Of a stretch of DNA of 64,000 bases, positions 17,778-25,545 are shown piece by piece. Positions within the stretch are counted from its first letter, which is position 1. Every line of letters begins with the position of its first letter. A model generated the notes under the pieces. That model was not told the origin of the DNA and searched no databases. It saw only the letters and a program-made list of their open reading frames with translations. The stretch is from Swaminathania salitolerans. Lineage in GTDB: Bacteria; Pseudomonadota; Alphaproteobacteria; Acetobacterales; Acetobacteraceae. The stretch is from NCBI RefSeq assembly GCF_025994315.1, contig NZ_BAQE01000007.1. One strand, written 5' to 3'. Made by a program: the position numbers and the translations under genes.

Positions 17778-18641
17778 ATGAAACTGTCTTTCCATATGGT
17801 CGATGTCTTCGCCACGGATGCGTTCACCGGCAATCCGCTGGCTGTCGTCGCGTGCGCCGACGCACTTTCCGATGGCCAGATGGCGGCCATCGCCAACTGG
17901 ACCAATCTCAGCGAGACCACCTTTCTGCTCGCTCCGCTCTCCGGGGAGGCCGATTATCGCGTACGTATCTTCACCCCGCAGGAGGAACTGCCTTTTGCAG
18001 GCCATCCGACAATCGGGAGCGCCCATGTCTGGCAGACGCTCAATGGCACCGGGAATGGCCCCGGGAATGGCAGCGGGAATGGCGAATATCTCGTGCAGGA
18101 GTGCATGTCCGGACTGGTTTCCCTGCGTCGGACGCCCGAGGGGCTGGCGTTTGCGGCGCCACCCAGGCGTCGTTCCGGCCCACCGGACGCTATCGAGCTC
18201 GCGCGGGCATGCACCGCCCTGAGGCTACGGCCCGAGGACATAGTGGAGGCACGATGGGCCGATAACGGTCCCGGCTGGCTGGCCCTGCGCCTGAACAGCG
18301 GTGCCGACGTTCTTTCCGTTCAACCGGACTGGGCAGCGCTGAGGGGTCAGAAGCTGGGCATCGTCGGGGCGTGGGAAAAAGGGAGCCATCCCTATGGTGC
18401 CGCATTCGAGATCAGGGCGTTCATCGGCGAGAATCCCGGCTACGAGGATCCCGTCACGGGGAGCCTGAATGCAAGCATTGCGCAATGGCTGATCGAGGAG
18501 GGTCTCGCCCCTGATGCCTATATCGCCGCGCAGGGCAAGGTACTGGGCAGGGCCGGTGCAGTTTCGGTCGAACGGTCGGGCGGTGCGATCTGGATCGGAG
18601 GGCGTGCGACGATCCGGGTCACGGGCACGATCGGAATCTGA
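17778..18641 (+). CDS. PhzF-family isomerase/epimerase-like protein
   Basis: A 287-residue protein of the diaminopimelate-epimerase-like fold, PhzF branch. The N-terminal HMVDVFATDAFTGNPLAVV and the catalytic Glu46 in NWTNLSETTFLL are diagnostic, as is the second-domain segment PYGAAFEIRAFIGENPGYED followed by PVTGSLNASIAQWL. PhzF proteins catalyse proton shifts on small amino-acid-derived compounds; most outside phenazine clusters have no known substrate. An odd insertion of Gly-Asn repeats near residue 95 (GTGNGPGNGSGNG) is encoded by tandem 12-base units and lies between secondary structures. It is co-transcribed with the UrcA gene and probably under MocR control, which hints at an amino-acid-related substrate. 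Confidence 0.88.
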   Translation: MKLSFHMVDVFATDAFTGNPLAVVACADALSDGQMAAIANWTNLSETTFLLAPLSGEADYRVRIFTPQEELPFAGHPTIGSAHVWQTLNGTGNGPGNGSGNGEYLVQECMSGLVSLRRTPEGLAFAAPPRRRSGPPDAIELARACTALRLRPEDIVEARWADNGPGWLALRLNSGADVLSVQPDWAALRGQKLGIVGAWEKGSHPYGAAFEIRAFIGENPGYEDPVTGSLNASIAQWLIEEGLAPDAYIAAQGKVLGRAGAVSVERSGGAIWIGGRATIRVTGTIGI

Positions 18642-18679
18642 CGAGAGAACGGAACGCTCCCGATCCGTTGCACCCTGTC

Positions 18680-18724
18680 CCGTTTTGGCGTGTTCCGTTT
18701 TGGCGTGCCCCGTTTTGGCCTTCC
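18680..18724. repeat. Three tandem 15-base repeats
   Basis: Three copies of a 15-base unit starting CGTTTTGG (18680, 18695, 18710) lie in the 172-base gap between the convergent phzF and eipB-like genes. The copies differ at a few positions in the second half. No coding frame seems to use them. Confidence 0.8.
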
Positions 18725-18813
18725 CCGGGTCGCGGCCTGACTTGGCCTGCACGGAAAACACGCTTTGGGGACTTCCTGCGGGTCACGCGACCGTATTGCT
18801 CCGATGCGTTCTC

Positions 18814-19851
18814 TCAGCGTCCGTCCGGACAGGGGATCGTACGGAGCGAGGTCAGGCTTTCGATCTGTCCCGAAAGGACATAATCGCCGAAATCGATCGT
18901 CAGCCGGTCTTCCACCCCGTTGGTCCAGAGACGATCGCCATAGGTCGAATCGGGAAGGAGCGAGTCACCGGCCCCGCTGAAACTCGCAACGGAGACCGGC
19001 ACGGCGCGCGCTCCGCGGAATAACGGGCTGTCGAAATCCGGCTTCGCCGGTTGAAGCCGTCCGAGCGTCGCGTAGCTGATCGTCGCGCCATCGATGGAAG
19101 CGCCGTCGAAGATCTCTGCCCGGACGTGGAGCTTTCCCTTGCGTGCCGCAGAGAGTAACAGGCCGGCGAACTGTAAGGGGAACAGAACCTGAGCCGGAAG
19201 GGCGAGAACCCGGGTGTCCGGCAGGGTGAGATGCACGGCGATCCGACCGTCTCTACCGCGCCTGGCCTCCCCGCCAGTCTCGCTGATCGTCTCGTCATTC
19301 TCGGTCTGGAGCGTCCGGAACCGGAAGAAGCGGCCTGCCTTGTCCTCGAGCGTGGCCGACTGGAACACGACATGACGCGGAGCGCCATCGCTCCCCGTCA
19401 CGTCCAGATCGAGTTTCTGGCTGACGGACCAGGACCGGCACAGATCGCGGATCCGGTAGGTGGCCCGCCCACCGGCAGCGGTAAGGACTCCGGCTTTCAG
19501 ACGTGTCAGATCGAGCCTGTATGTGACCTTGTGGGACAGCAATCCCGGCATGGGGGCCGCTTCCGCCCGCGTCGGCACCGGGGCGGGCGGTGCCGGAACA
19601 GTCTGTGCCGGGGCGGTCGGTGCCACGCCCTCCGCATGGGCCATCCGCATCGACAACGCACCGAGCGACGGCGCGCCGACTGGCAACGCGCCCAGCGGCA
19701 ACATGCCCAATGACAACACGCCCAGCGACATTACGCCGGGCAGGAAAACGCGCTGGCGACCGGGCCCGGAGGCCTCCTCCCTGCGCTTTCCGCCCCGACT
19801 GCGTGACACGCCGACCGCGCCGGTCAGAGCCTCATGCGTCCGTCTTGTCAT
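18814..19851 (-). CDS. EipB-family (DUF1849) periplasmic cell-envelope protein
   Basis: About 345 residues. The mature part begins near LLSHKVTYRLDLTRLKAGVL and includes CRSWSVSQKLDLDVTG and a C-terminal TIPCPDGR; in Brucella EipB two such cysteines form a disulfide that closes a beta-spiral fold needed for envelope integrity. Here the Cys pair is in the same relative places. The N-terminus is unusual: after a basic stretch the signal peptide core is built from five-residue repeats of the type SLGVL, LPLGA, SLGAL, encoded by tandem 15-base units near 19665-19740. The start is uncertain; ATG 19851 overlaps the aspS end by 20 bases, and ATGs at 19866 or internal ones near 19730 are possible. 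Function in this organism is inferred from the family. Confidence 0.75.
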   Translation of the reverse strand: MTRRTHEALTGAVGVSRSRGGKRREEASGPGRQRVFLPGVMSLGVLSLGMLPLGALPVGAPSLGALSMRMAHAEGVAPTAPAQTVPAPPAPVPTRAEAAPMPGLLSHKVTYRLDLTRLKAGVLTAAGGRATYRIRDLCRSWSVSQKLDLDVTGSDGAPRHVVFQSATLEDKAGRFFRFRTLQTENDETISETGGEARRGRDGRIAVHLTLPDTRVLALPAQVLFPLQFAGLLLSAARKGKLHVRAEIFDGASIDGATISYATLGRLQPAKPDFDSPLFRGARAVPVSVASFSGAGDSLLPDSTYGDRLWTNGVEDRLTIDFGDYVLSGQIESLTSLRTIPCPDGR

Positions 19852-21658
19852 CCTTCTGGCTGCCATCCTTCGCACCCACGGGCCGCGGTTTGGGCGGCAG
19901 AACGGCAAGGGACAGCTCCTTCAGACGGGCGGCCTCGACAGGCGCGGGTGCCTCCATCATCAGATCCTCACCGCTCTGGTTGAGCGGGAACAGGATGACC
20001 TCCCGGATATTGGGTTCGTCGGCCAGCAGCATGACGATACGATCCACGCCGGGGGCCGATCCGCCATGGGGAGGAGCGCCGTAGCGGAACGCGTTCAGCA
20101 TGCCGCCGAAACGCGCCTCCACCACATCTTCCCCATAACCGGCAATGGCGAAGGCCTTGATCATGACATCGGGCAGATGGTTGCGGATCGCTCCCGAAGA
20201 CAGTTCGATTCCGTTACAGACGATATCGTACTGGAACGCCTTGATGGTGAGCGGATCCTGGGTTTCGAGCGCCTCGAGCCCGCCTTGCGGCATGGAGAAC
20301 GGATTATGGGAGAAATCGATCTGCCCCGTCTCCTCGTTACGCTCGAACATCGGGAAATCGACGATCCAGCAGAAACGGAAGGCATCCTGCTCGATCAGAT
20401 CGAGCTCCTGCGCGATGCGCGTGCGCACCTGGCCCGAGAATTTCGCGACCGCCTCGCCTTCGCCTGCGGCAAAGAACACGGCATCGCCCGCCTTCAGGCC
20501 GCATGCCTCCCGGATCGCCTCGACGCGGTCGGCTTCGAGATTCTTGGCGATCGGCCCCTTGCCGCCATCTTCCTCGAAGATGATGTAGCCAAGCCCGCCA
20601 GCACCGGCATCGCGCGCCCAGCTGTTGAGCTTGTCGAAGAAACCGCGCGGACGCGTACCCGCGCCGGGTGCCGGGATGGCACGCACCTCGCCGCCATTGG
20701 CGGCGATACGGGCGAACAGGCTAAAGCCGGAACCGGCAAAGGCTTCTGTGACCGTGCTGATCAGCAGCGGGTTGCGCAGATCGGGCTTGTCCGACCCGTA
20801 AAGGCGCATCGCCTCGTCATAGGGAATACGACGGAACGGCGCGGTATCGACCTTGCGCCCCTGACCGAACTCGGCGAACAGACCGCTGAGCACGTCCTCG
20901 AGCACCGCGAACACGTCCTCCTGCGTGGCGAAGGCCATTTCGAAATCGAGCTGATAGAACTCGCCCGGGCTGCGGTCGGCGCGCGAAGCCTCGTCACGGA
21001 AGCACGGCGCGATCTGGAAATAGCGGTCGAACCCCGCCACCATGGCCAGCTGCTTGAACTGCTGCGGTGCCTGGGGCAATGCGTAGAACTTGCCGGGATG
21101 CAGACGTGCCGGGACGAGGAAGTCACGCGCGCCTTCCGGAGAGGATGCGGTCAGGATGGGCGTCTGGAATTCGGTAAAGCCATGCCCGATCATGCGCGAA
21201 CGCATGGACGCGATCACCGCCGAACGCAGGCGGATATTGGCTGCCATCTTCTCGCGTCGCAGATCGAGATAGCGATATTTGAGACGCAGATCCTCGGGAT
21301 AGTTCTCGCTGCCCGCGACCTGAAAGGGCAGGACGGCCGCATGAGAGCGCACGTCGATGTCTTTCGCGCGCAGCTCGATGGCACCGGTCGGGAGATGCGG
21401 GTTGCGCTGCCCCTCCTCGCGCACCACGACCTCGCCCGTGACCGTGATCACGCTCTCGACACGCAGACGCTCGACCGTTTCGAGAAGCGGCGTGCCCGAG
21501 GGGATGACGATCTGGGTGATACCCGTCTGATCGCGCAGGTCGATGAAGAGGAGCCCGCCATGATCGCGCTTGCTGTGAACCCAGCCCGACAGACGTGCGG
21601 TCTGGCCGGCGTCGCTCTCGCGCAGGGCGCTACAGCTGTGCGTGCGATAGGGATGCAT
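19832..21658 (-). CDS. aspS: Aspartyl-tRNA synthetase
   Basis: Class II synthetase of 608 residues. The N-terminal OB-fold anticodon domain shows RLSGWVHSKRDHGGLLFIDL; the catalytic core has FRDEASRADRSPGEFYQLDF (motif 2) and the bacterial insertion domain; motif 3 is GGSAPGVDRIVMLL near the end. In many Alphaproteobacteria the enzyme is non-discriminating and also makes Asp-tRNA(Asn); I cannot decide that here. It follows the Rieske/FAD gene after 87 bases that hold two hairpins, and its end overlaps the eipB-like gene. Confidence 0.96.
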   Translation of the reverse strand: MHPYRTHSCSALRESDAGQTARLSGWVHSKRDHGGLLFIDLRDQTGITQIVIPSGTPLLETVERLRVESVITVTGEVVVREEGQRNPHLPTGAIELRAKDIDVRSHAAVLPFQVAGSENYPEDLRLKYRYLDLRREKMAANIRLRSAVIASMRSRMIGHGFTEFQTPILTASSPEGARDFLVPARLHPGKFYALPQAPQQFKQLAMVAGFDRYFQIAPCFRDEASRADRSPGEFYQLDFEMAFATQEDVFAVLEDVLSGLFAEFGQGRKVDTAPFRRIPYDEAMRLYGSDKPDLRNPLLISTVTEAFAGSGFSLFARIAANGGEVRAIPAPGAGTRPRGFFDKLNSWARDAGAGGLGYIIFEEDGGKGPIAKNLEADRVEAIREACGLKAGDAVFFAAGEGEAVAKFSGQVRTRIAQELDLIEQDAFRFCWIVDFPMFERNEETGQIDFSHNPFSMPQGGLEALETQDPLTIKAFQYDIVCNGIELSSGAIRNHLPDVMIKAFAIAGYGEDVVEARFGGMLNAFRYGAPPHGGSAPGVDRIVMLLADEPNIREVILFPLNQSGEDLMMEAPAPVEAARLKELSLAVLPPKPRPVGAKDGSQKDDKTDA

Positions 21659-21689
21659 GGGCGTCTTCCTGATTCGTGACTTGCGGGGA

Positions 21690-21733
21690 GCAGGGGCGAG
21701 ACCCCCTGCTGATGGAGCGCAGGAAGCCGCTCC
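21690..21733 (-). other. Two tandem hairpins in the aspS leader
   Basis: On the minus strand GGAGCG/CGCTCC (21714-21719 with 21728-21733, 8-base loop) is followed by GCAGGGG/CCCCTGC (21690-21696 with 21703-21709, 6-base loop). Both stems are perfect. No T run follows, so this is not a classic terminator; it could slow the polymerase, stabilise an mRNA end or regulate aspS. Confidence 0.55.
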
Positions 21734-21745
21734 ACCCCCCTTGTG

Positions 21746-23263
21746 TCAAGCGTCGTCGAAGGTGACGGCCGCTTTCCCCATTTCCTGCGGCCGCCCGGCT
21801 GTCGCGAGAGCGAGGGTTTTCCCCTCGCGGACGAACCGTGCCGTGAAATCGAACCGGTCGAGCGCACCTTCGATCACGACACTCTCATAGGGCTGGGGCC
21901 AGCCGAGATATTCGAGCTTGCGATCGTATTGCTGTGTCCAGAACCAGGGCGTGGGCTGCGTCCCTCCCGGGAGGCCGAGCATCGTTCGCGCGGCGATACG
22001 GGCCTGACACTGGGCCTGACGCCAATGCTCGATCCGATAACGCTGCCCGTCATGTTCGACGCTCGCGATATCGCCCGCCGCATAGATATCCGGAGCGACA
22101 CACATGCTCGCATCGACATCGATCCCGCCATTTTCGCTGCGCGGATAGCTGCCGAGATAATCGAGCACCGGTTCCGCGCCCACGCCCACCAGAACGAGCG
22201 ATGCGCCGATCTCGCTCCCGTCGTCGAGGAGCACCGTGCTGACCTGTCCCTCCCCCCGGAATGCCTCGACACTGGCATCCGGGATGAACGCAACCCCCTT
22301 GCTCTCGTGCAGGCTCCGCATCTCGGATCCGATTTCCCTTCCGAGCTGCTTTTCGAAGGGCATTTCGCTCTGGGAAACGACGGTCACGCCCACGCCGCGT
22401 TTACGCAGGGCCGCCGCCGCCTCCATGCCGATGAAGCCGGACCCGACCACCACCGCGGTGGCGTTCTCGCTCAGCCCCGCAATGATACCGTGGACATCGG
22501 CTGCGCTGCGCAGCACATGCACACCCTCAAGATCCGCGCCCGGTATCGCAAGCGTTTTCGCGCGCGATCCCGAGGCGAGAAGAACATGATCGGCCTGGAT
22601 CGGCTCGTGGGCGGCAAGGGTGAGAACCCGCTCATCCATGTCGAGTCTGACTACCCGGTCGCGCAGCAATTCCACCCGGTTGCGCTCGTACCATGAAGCC
22701 TCTCTCAGCGCGGGCGGAGCCTGATCCTTATCGCCCGAAGCGAGGGTCATCTTGCTCAGGGCCGTGCGGTCGTAGGGTGCCTCTTCCTCAGGGCCGATCA
22801 GGACGATCCGCCCTGCATATCCTTCCTCCCGCAACGTGACGGCCGCCGCAATCGCGGCAGCGCCAGCCCCCACCACCGCGACGGTTTCGTATTCGCGCAT
22901 CGGGAGCGGCGCATCCGCCTTCATCTTCGCATTACCGACGAGAATACGGCCATCGAGGATCTCGACCGGATAACGCGCCAGAGGATCGAGGGCAGGCGGC
23001 TCGATCAGACGGCCGCTCTCGGCGGAAAACGTCGCCTTGTGCCAGGGACAGACGAGCTGGACATCGCCATGGCGGGATTTGCAGGCAACACCCTGCTCCA
23101 TCGGCGCCCCCTTATGGGGACATTTCCCATCGAAGGCCCGGATCGAGGCACCCTGACGATACAGGACCAGCGCCCTGTCTCCGACCGTGACCGGCGTGAT
23201 GACCTCTTCCTTGAGATCGTCGCATGCCATGACATCGGCCCAGTCGAGATTTTCGTCCCTCAT
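21746..23263 (-). CDS. Rieske [2Fe-2S] domain fused to FAD/NAD(P)H ferredoxin reductase (AIFM3-like)
   Basis: A 505-residue fusion. Residues 1-112 are a Rieske ferredoxin domain with both cluster motifs, Cys48-Pro-His50 and Cys72-Pro-Trp-His75. From about 125 comes a pyridine nucleotide-disulfide oxidoreductase: FAD-binding VVGAGAAAIAAAVTL, a second Rossmann motif VVVGSGFIGMEAAAAL for NAD(P)H, the MCVAPDIYAAGDIA segment, and a C-terminal reductase domain starting near PTPWFWTQQYD. This architecture resembles the AIFM3-like group and oxygenase-associated reductases. It would move electrons from NAD(P)H to the internal cluster and on to an unknown partner. I chose ATG 23263; the frame is open 300 bases further upstream but that part is repeat-derived. 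No oxygenase gene is next to it. Confidence 0.88.
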   Translation of the reverse strand: MRDENLDWADVMACDDLKEEVITPVTVGDRALVLYRQGASIRAFDGKCPHKGAPMEQGVACKSRHGDVQLVCPWHKATFSAESGRLIEPPALDPLARYPVEILDGRILVGNAKMKADAPLPMREYETVAVVGAGAAAIAAAVTLREEGYAGRIVLIGPEEEAPYDRTALSKMTLASGDKDQAPPALREASWYERNRVELLRDRVVRLDMDERVLTLAAHEPIQADHVLLASGSRAKTLAIPGADLEGVHVLRSAADVHGIIAGLSENATAVVVGSGFIGMEAAAALRKRGVGVTVVSQSEMPFEKQLGREIGSEMRSLHESKGVAFIPDASVEAFRGEGQVSTVLLDDGSEIGASLVLVGVGAEPVLDYLGSYPRSENGGIDVDASMCVAPDIYAAGDIASVEHDGQRYRIEHWRQAQCQARIAARTMLGLPGGTQPTPWFWTQQYDRKLEYLGWPQPYESVVIEGALDRFDFTARFVREGKTLALATAGRPQEMGKAAVTFDDA

Positions 23264-23344
23264 CACCTTTTCCCTCACATCTGGAGTCGGACTGCAATGC
23301 AGGAAGCAACGTGAGGGAGAGGCGCGGGTTGTCGCGCCGCACCG

Positions 23345-23480
23345 GTTTTCATCGGCCTTTTCATCGGCGTTTCCATCGGCATCCGCCAGCAGCGAGAGGA
23401 AAAACGGGTCGTTTCCGGCGATTCTGTTTCCGGTTTCCCTGTTCCCGGTGTCCTGGTTTCCGGTGTCTTGCAGTGCCGGT
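23345..23480. repeat. Imperfect short repeats upstream of the Rieske-FAD gene
   Basis: The 250-base gap between surE and the Rieske-FAD gene contains three copies of a 12-base unit around TTCATCGGC (about 23347-23380) and then several degenerate copies of a 15-base unit around GTTTCCGGTGTC (about 23425-23470). Read on the minus strand in one frame they would give TGN repeats, but this is unlikely to be translated. Confidence 0.6.
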
Positions 23481-23513
23481 CTTCCTGGGTTTCCCGCAGA
23501 GCCCAAGCGCGCG

Positions 23514-24305
23514 TCACGCGCGGACGTCTTGCCCGAAGCCTGATTCGATACGGCGTCGCAATGTCTCATCCGTACGCCCGAAGGAAAGCGGCGTCACGCT
23601 GATACACCCCTGCGCCAGGGCATGGGTTTCCGTGCCGGGGCGATCGGATGACGCATCATGCACGAGAGTCAGCCAGCTATAGGCGAGACCTCTCGCATCC
23701 TCCCGTTCCAGAACCGCGACATCCGTCAGCTTGCCCTGGCCCTGCTCCGTCAGACGTACGCCCCGGACATGCTCGGGCGCGATGGCTGGAAAATTCACGT
23801 TCAGACAGGAGGGTTCTTCGTCCATGAAGGGCAGAAGGCGGCTCAGAACATCGGGAGCCAGACCGCGCGACGTGGCCCAGGGCACGCTGGACCGGTCGGC
23901 GAACGCCTGACTGAGCGCCATTGCCGGAATGCCGAGCAGTTTTGCGGTCATCGCTGCGCCGACCGTTCCGGAAAAGAACGTCTCGACACCCAGATTGGCC
24001 CCCTGATTCACACCGGAAAGCAGGAGATCGGGCGAGGACTCCCGCAGGATCTGCCTCACAGCGATAGCAACACAGTCACCCGGCGTGCCCGTGACGGAAA
24101 AGCGCCTGGGTCCAAGCTGGCGGATACGCAGCGGATCGTGCAGGCTCAGCGCGTGGGAAATGCCGCTCCGGTCCTGCGAGGGAGCGACAACCCAGACATC
24201 GTCGGTGAAGGACCGGGCGATCTCCTCGAGTACCGCCAAACCGGGAGCGTCGATCCCGTCATCATTCGTGAGCAGAATACGCCGCGGGATGCGGATGTCT
24301 CGCAT
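23514..24305 (-). CDS. surE: 5'/3'-nucleotidase SurE
   Basis: Metal-dependent nucleoside monophosphate phosphatase linked to stationary-phase survival. The 263 residues contain LLTNDDGIDAPGL (Asp-Asp metal ligands) near the start, SGVNQGANLG with the metal-binding Asn, and the GTVGAAMTAKLLGIPAMALS segment. The usual neighbours in other bacteria (pcm, serS) are not adjacent here, although serS is elsewhere in the window. About 250 bases separate its stop from the next gene on the strand, so cotranscription with the Rieske-FAD gene is uncertain. Confidence 0.94.
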   Translation of the reverse strand: MRDIRIPRRILLTNDDGIDAPGLAVLEEIARSFTDDVWVVAPSQDRSGISHALSLHDPLRIRQLGPRRFSVTGTPGDCVAIAVRQILRESSPDLLLSGVNQGANLGVETFFSGTVGAAMTAKLLGIPAMALSQAFADRSSVPWATSRGLAPDVLSRLLPFMDEEPSCLNVNFPAIAPEHVRGVRLTEQGQGKLTDVAVLEREDARGLAYSWLTLVHDASSDRPGTETHALAQGCISVTPLSFGRTDETLRRRIESGFGQDVRA

Positions 24306-24569
24306 GGGTTCCTCCCTTCCTGCCTTTTACGCGCCGCGTTCCTGACAGGATCGGACCTCCCACCGGAACCGGAACCGCGATACGGATCACGACAGGGAAA
24401 CCGGATTCCCGGACCGGGGCACCGCCACCGGCCTCCTCTTTCTTTCTGCCGTCCCGACATGCGGAAAACATGTCTGGGGCCGCGCGGCCGGAAACGGCGC
24501 GGCAAGCCCCTGACCGGGCAGGCGTCGCTCGCCGGGGAGCACCTGCCGCGCCGGTTTTCAGGCAGGTTT

Positions 24570-25325
24570 CTAGAAGGAGTCGTCGCCCCAACCGCCGCCG
24601 GAATCGCCCCAGCCGCCGGCATCGCCGCCGCCGCCCCAGTTATCGGCATCGTAGGACTGGCCGGCATCCTGACCGCCCCCGGCGAAAGGATCGTTTCCGG
24701 CCGCATCGCCATAATTGTTGTTGATGACGGTCTCGCCGCTGCCGAATCCGCCAGCCCCGGCACCATGATGACCGGAAAACAGGCTTTCGATCGCATTGGC
24801 CGCCAGCATGCCTCCGGCCACACCGGTGGCCGTGGTCAGTGCCGAGCCGAGAAAGCCGGTGCCGCGCTGCTGGAACATGCCGGTGGAATAACCGGGCGGC
24901 AGGGTTGCTTGCGGAGGAGGTGCGTAACCGTATCCCTGCTGGGGCTGACCGCCCCATCCCGGTGGTGGAGCCGCCTGCTGCTGCCGGTTTCCGCCGCCGA
25001 ACAGACCGCCGAAGAGGCCGCCGCTGCCCTGGGGGCGCTGCTGCTGCGCCTGCTGCAACTGGGCCTGTGCCTGCTGAAGCTGGAACTCGAGCTGGCGGAT
25101 GCGGTTCTGCGCCTCTGCCAGAGCCACTTCCTGCACGACCGCCATCTGTGTCACGCGATAGCGGGCTTCGGGATATTTCTGGAAGTTCTCTGCGATCCAG
25201 CGATCGGCTTCCGGGTCGATGGGCGGCAGATTGGCCGGGGCCTGGGAGCCACCGAACCCGCTGCTCGGCGCCCCGCCGACACGGGCGACGAATTGCGAAA
25301 TGAGATCACGCTCTTGCTGGTTCAT
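24570..25325 (-). CDS. DUF2076 domain-containing protein
   Basis: A 251-residue protein matching the DUF2076 pattern. Residues 1-15 (MNQQERDLISQFVAR) are the conserved start; about 36-85 hold the YRVTQMAVVQEVALAEAQNRI segment running into a Gln-rich coiled coil. The middle is Gly/Gln/Pro-rich with GGLFGGLFGGGN and YGYAPPP, then a hydrophobic FLGSALTTATGVAGGMLAANAI stretch, and the end is a Gly/Trp/Asp-rich tail (GGWGDSGGGWGDDSF). A hydrophobic stretch followed by an acidic tail with an Asn-Asn-Tyr motif is usual for this family. Function is unknown; family members are often called periplasmic ligand-binding sensor proteins on thin evidence. It is divergent from glyQ, with 220 bases between. 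Confidence 0.8.
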   Translation of the reverse strand: MNQQERDLISQFVARVGGAPSSGFGGSQAPANLPPIDPEADRWIAENFQKYPEARYRVTQMAVVQEVALAEAQNRIRQLEFQLQQAQAQLQQAQQQRPQGSGGLFGGLFGGGNRQQQAAPPPGWGGQPQQGYGYAPPPQATLPPGYSTGMFQQRGTGFLGSALTTATGVAGGMLAANAIESLFSGHHGAGAGGFGSGETVINNNYGDAAGNDPFAGGGQDAGQSYDADNWGGGGDAGGWGDSGGGWGDDSF

Positions 25326-25416
25326 GGGGATGACACTCCATCCGGTCGGTATCGATTACAGTGCGTAATGTGGCGAGCGCGGCATGGGCTTGCAAGAGCT
25401 TCCTGCAACGCAGCCG

Positions 25417-25490
25417 GGGCCGGGCCATGCCTGCGAATGGCGGAAACCGGCCCGGCCCGCCCGGGGACGGTTTTTCCCGGGCGGTTTTCT
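25417..25490 (+). promoter_or_regulatory. Tandem hairpins with T run in the glyQS leader (candidate attenuator)
   Basis: A perfect 10-base-pair stem (25417-25426 with 25449-25458) is followed by a perfect 9-base-pair stem CCGCCCGGG/CCCGGGCGG (25457-25465 with 25476-25484) and then TTTTCTT. The second has the form of a rho-independent terminator on the plus strand. No plus-strand gene lies upstream for almost 7 kb, and glyQ starts 55 bases downstream, so it may be an attenuator. The two stems share two bases. Confidence 0.55.
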
Positions 25491-25545
25491 TGTGAGCGGC
25501 TGCACGATAGACTGTCGGGATCGAACAAGACCGGAGCCTCGATTC

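Noticed and set aside
19460..21679. 739-codon plus-strand open frame opposite aspS and the eipB-like gene
   Set aside because: Both sense genes have clear domains; this frame has none.
25326..25545. T-box riboswitch in the glyQS leader
   Set aside because: No T-box sequence, specifier stem or AG bulge is seen; only simple GC hairpins are present.
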